Source: an uncultured Treponema sp. | GTDB taxonomy: Bacteria > Spirochaetota > Spirochaetia > Treponematales > Treponemataceae | Direction: 5' to 3' | Length of the DNA stretch: 7,242 bases | NCBI GenBank assembly: GCA_937902445.1 | Contig: CALELJ010000240.1 | Span: forward strand, 1 to 7,242 | In this document: positions 7,107 through 7,242 of the stretch, one piece after another | How positions within the stretch are numbered: the stretch's first letter is position 1 | Layout of the letters: the number at the start of each line of letters is the position of its first letter | Position numbers and translations under genes: made by a program | The notes under the pieces: model-generated | The model's database searches: none | What the model saw: only the letters and a program-made list of their open reading frames with translations | What the model was told of the DNA's origin: nothing

Positions 7107-7242
7107 CTACTGTTTTTCAAAGAGCTTGTAGATATTGTTCTTCTTGATGGTAAGCTGCTTAAGGATAAAATCACTGACAAAATCGCTTGCAGGAGCCTTG
7201 ATGATTTCTTCAGGACTTGCAATTTCTGAAAAGATGAGACGT
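7107..7242 (-). CDS. ABC transporter ATP-binding protein, C-terminal fragment
   Basis: The last 44 codons of a gene entering from the right edge, ending in TAG at 7107-7109. The readable residues include SEIASPEEIIKAPASDFVSDF, which matches the 'G-x-P-E-E-I-Y-x-x-P-A-x-x-F-V-A-x-F-I' stretch found just after the H-loop half of PotA/FbpC/PhnT-type ATPases, followed by a short tail ending in KLFEKQ. Walker A, Walker B and signature motifs are outside the window. The long regulatory C-terminal (TOBE) domain of many MalK/PotA-like ATPases is missing or very short, since only about 25 residues follow that stretch. It is the first visible gene of the importer operon and supplies the energy for the fused permease. 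Confidence 0.8.
   Translation of the reverse strand, partial: RLIFSEIASPEEIIKAPASDFVSDFILKQLTIKKNNIYKLFEKQ

Overview
The window is AT-rich (roughly 40% GC by eye) and fully used, with two gene blocks that converge on one short intergenic hairpin. The organism is probably a host-associated spirochete of the Treponema type. This rests on codon and base composition, a loose spirochete-like lipobox in the lipoprotein, and general resemblance of the proteins. There is no rRNA or other marker gene, so this is an inference; a low-GC Firmicute is the main alternative.

Left block, plus strand, 1-4353. Three genes probably form one operon. The first (2-358, 5' end missing) is the C-terminal tail of a protein clearly paralogous to the second. 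The second (401-3097, 898 aa) is the highlight. Its N-terminal ~220 residues are a recognisable YidC/Oxa1/Alb3 insertase-like domain, followed by about seven further membrane spans and then an extracytoplasmic sulfatase/alkaline-phosphatase-fold domain of the lipoteichoic-acid-synthase or phosphoethanolamine-transferase kind. The YidC-like domain carries a serine where the conserved membrane-groove arginine should be. The third (3121-4353) is a membrane-anchored CDP-glycerol:polyol-phosphate glycerophosphotransferase-like protein (TagB/TagF superfamily) with an N-terminal IDPGTGS motif. Together they look like a pathway that builds and/or decorates a phospho-polyol (teichoic-acid-like) surface polymer or glycolipid: the TagF-like enzyme would act on the cytoplasmic face, and the two YidC-sulfatase proteins would transfer phospho-groups on the outer face.

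Intergenic 4354-4487. A perfect 14-bp inverted repeat (4398-4411 / 4457-4470) encloses a GC-rich 45-nt core with its own secondary structure. It sits between the convergent operons and probably serves as a terminator.

Right block, minus strand, 7242-4488. This is an ABC importer operon in the order ATPase (only the last 44 codons are present), a fused two-domain permease, and a substrate-binding lipoprotein. The genes are 12 and 3 nt apart, and the ribosome binding site of the last lies inside the permease stop region. The family covers ferric iron, 2-aminoethylphosphonate and related small anionic solutes. The sequence does not settle the substrate.
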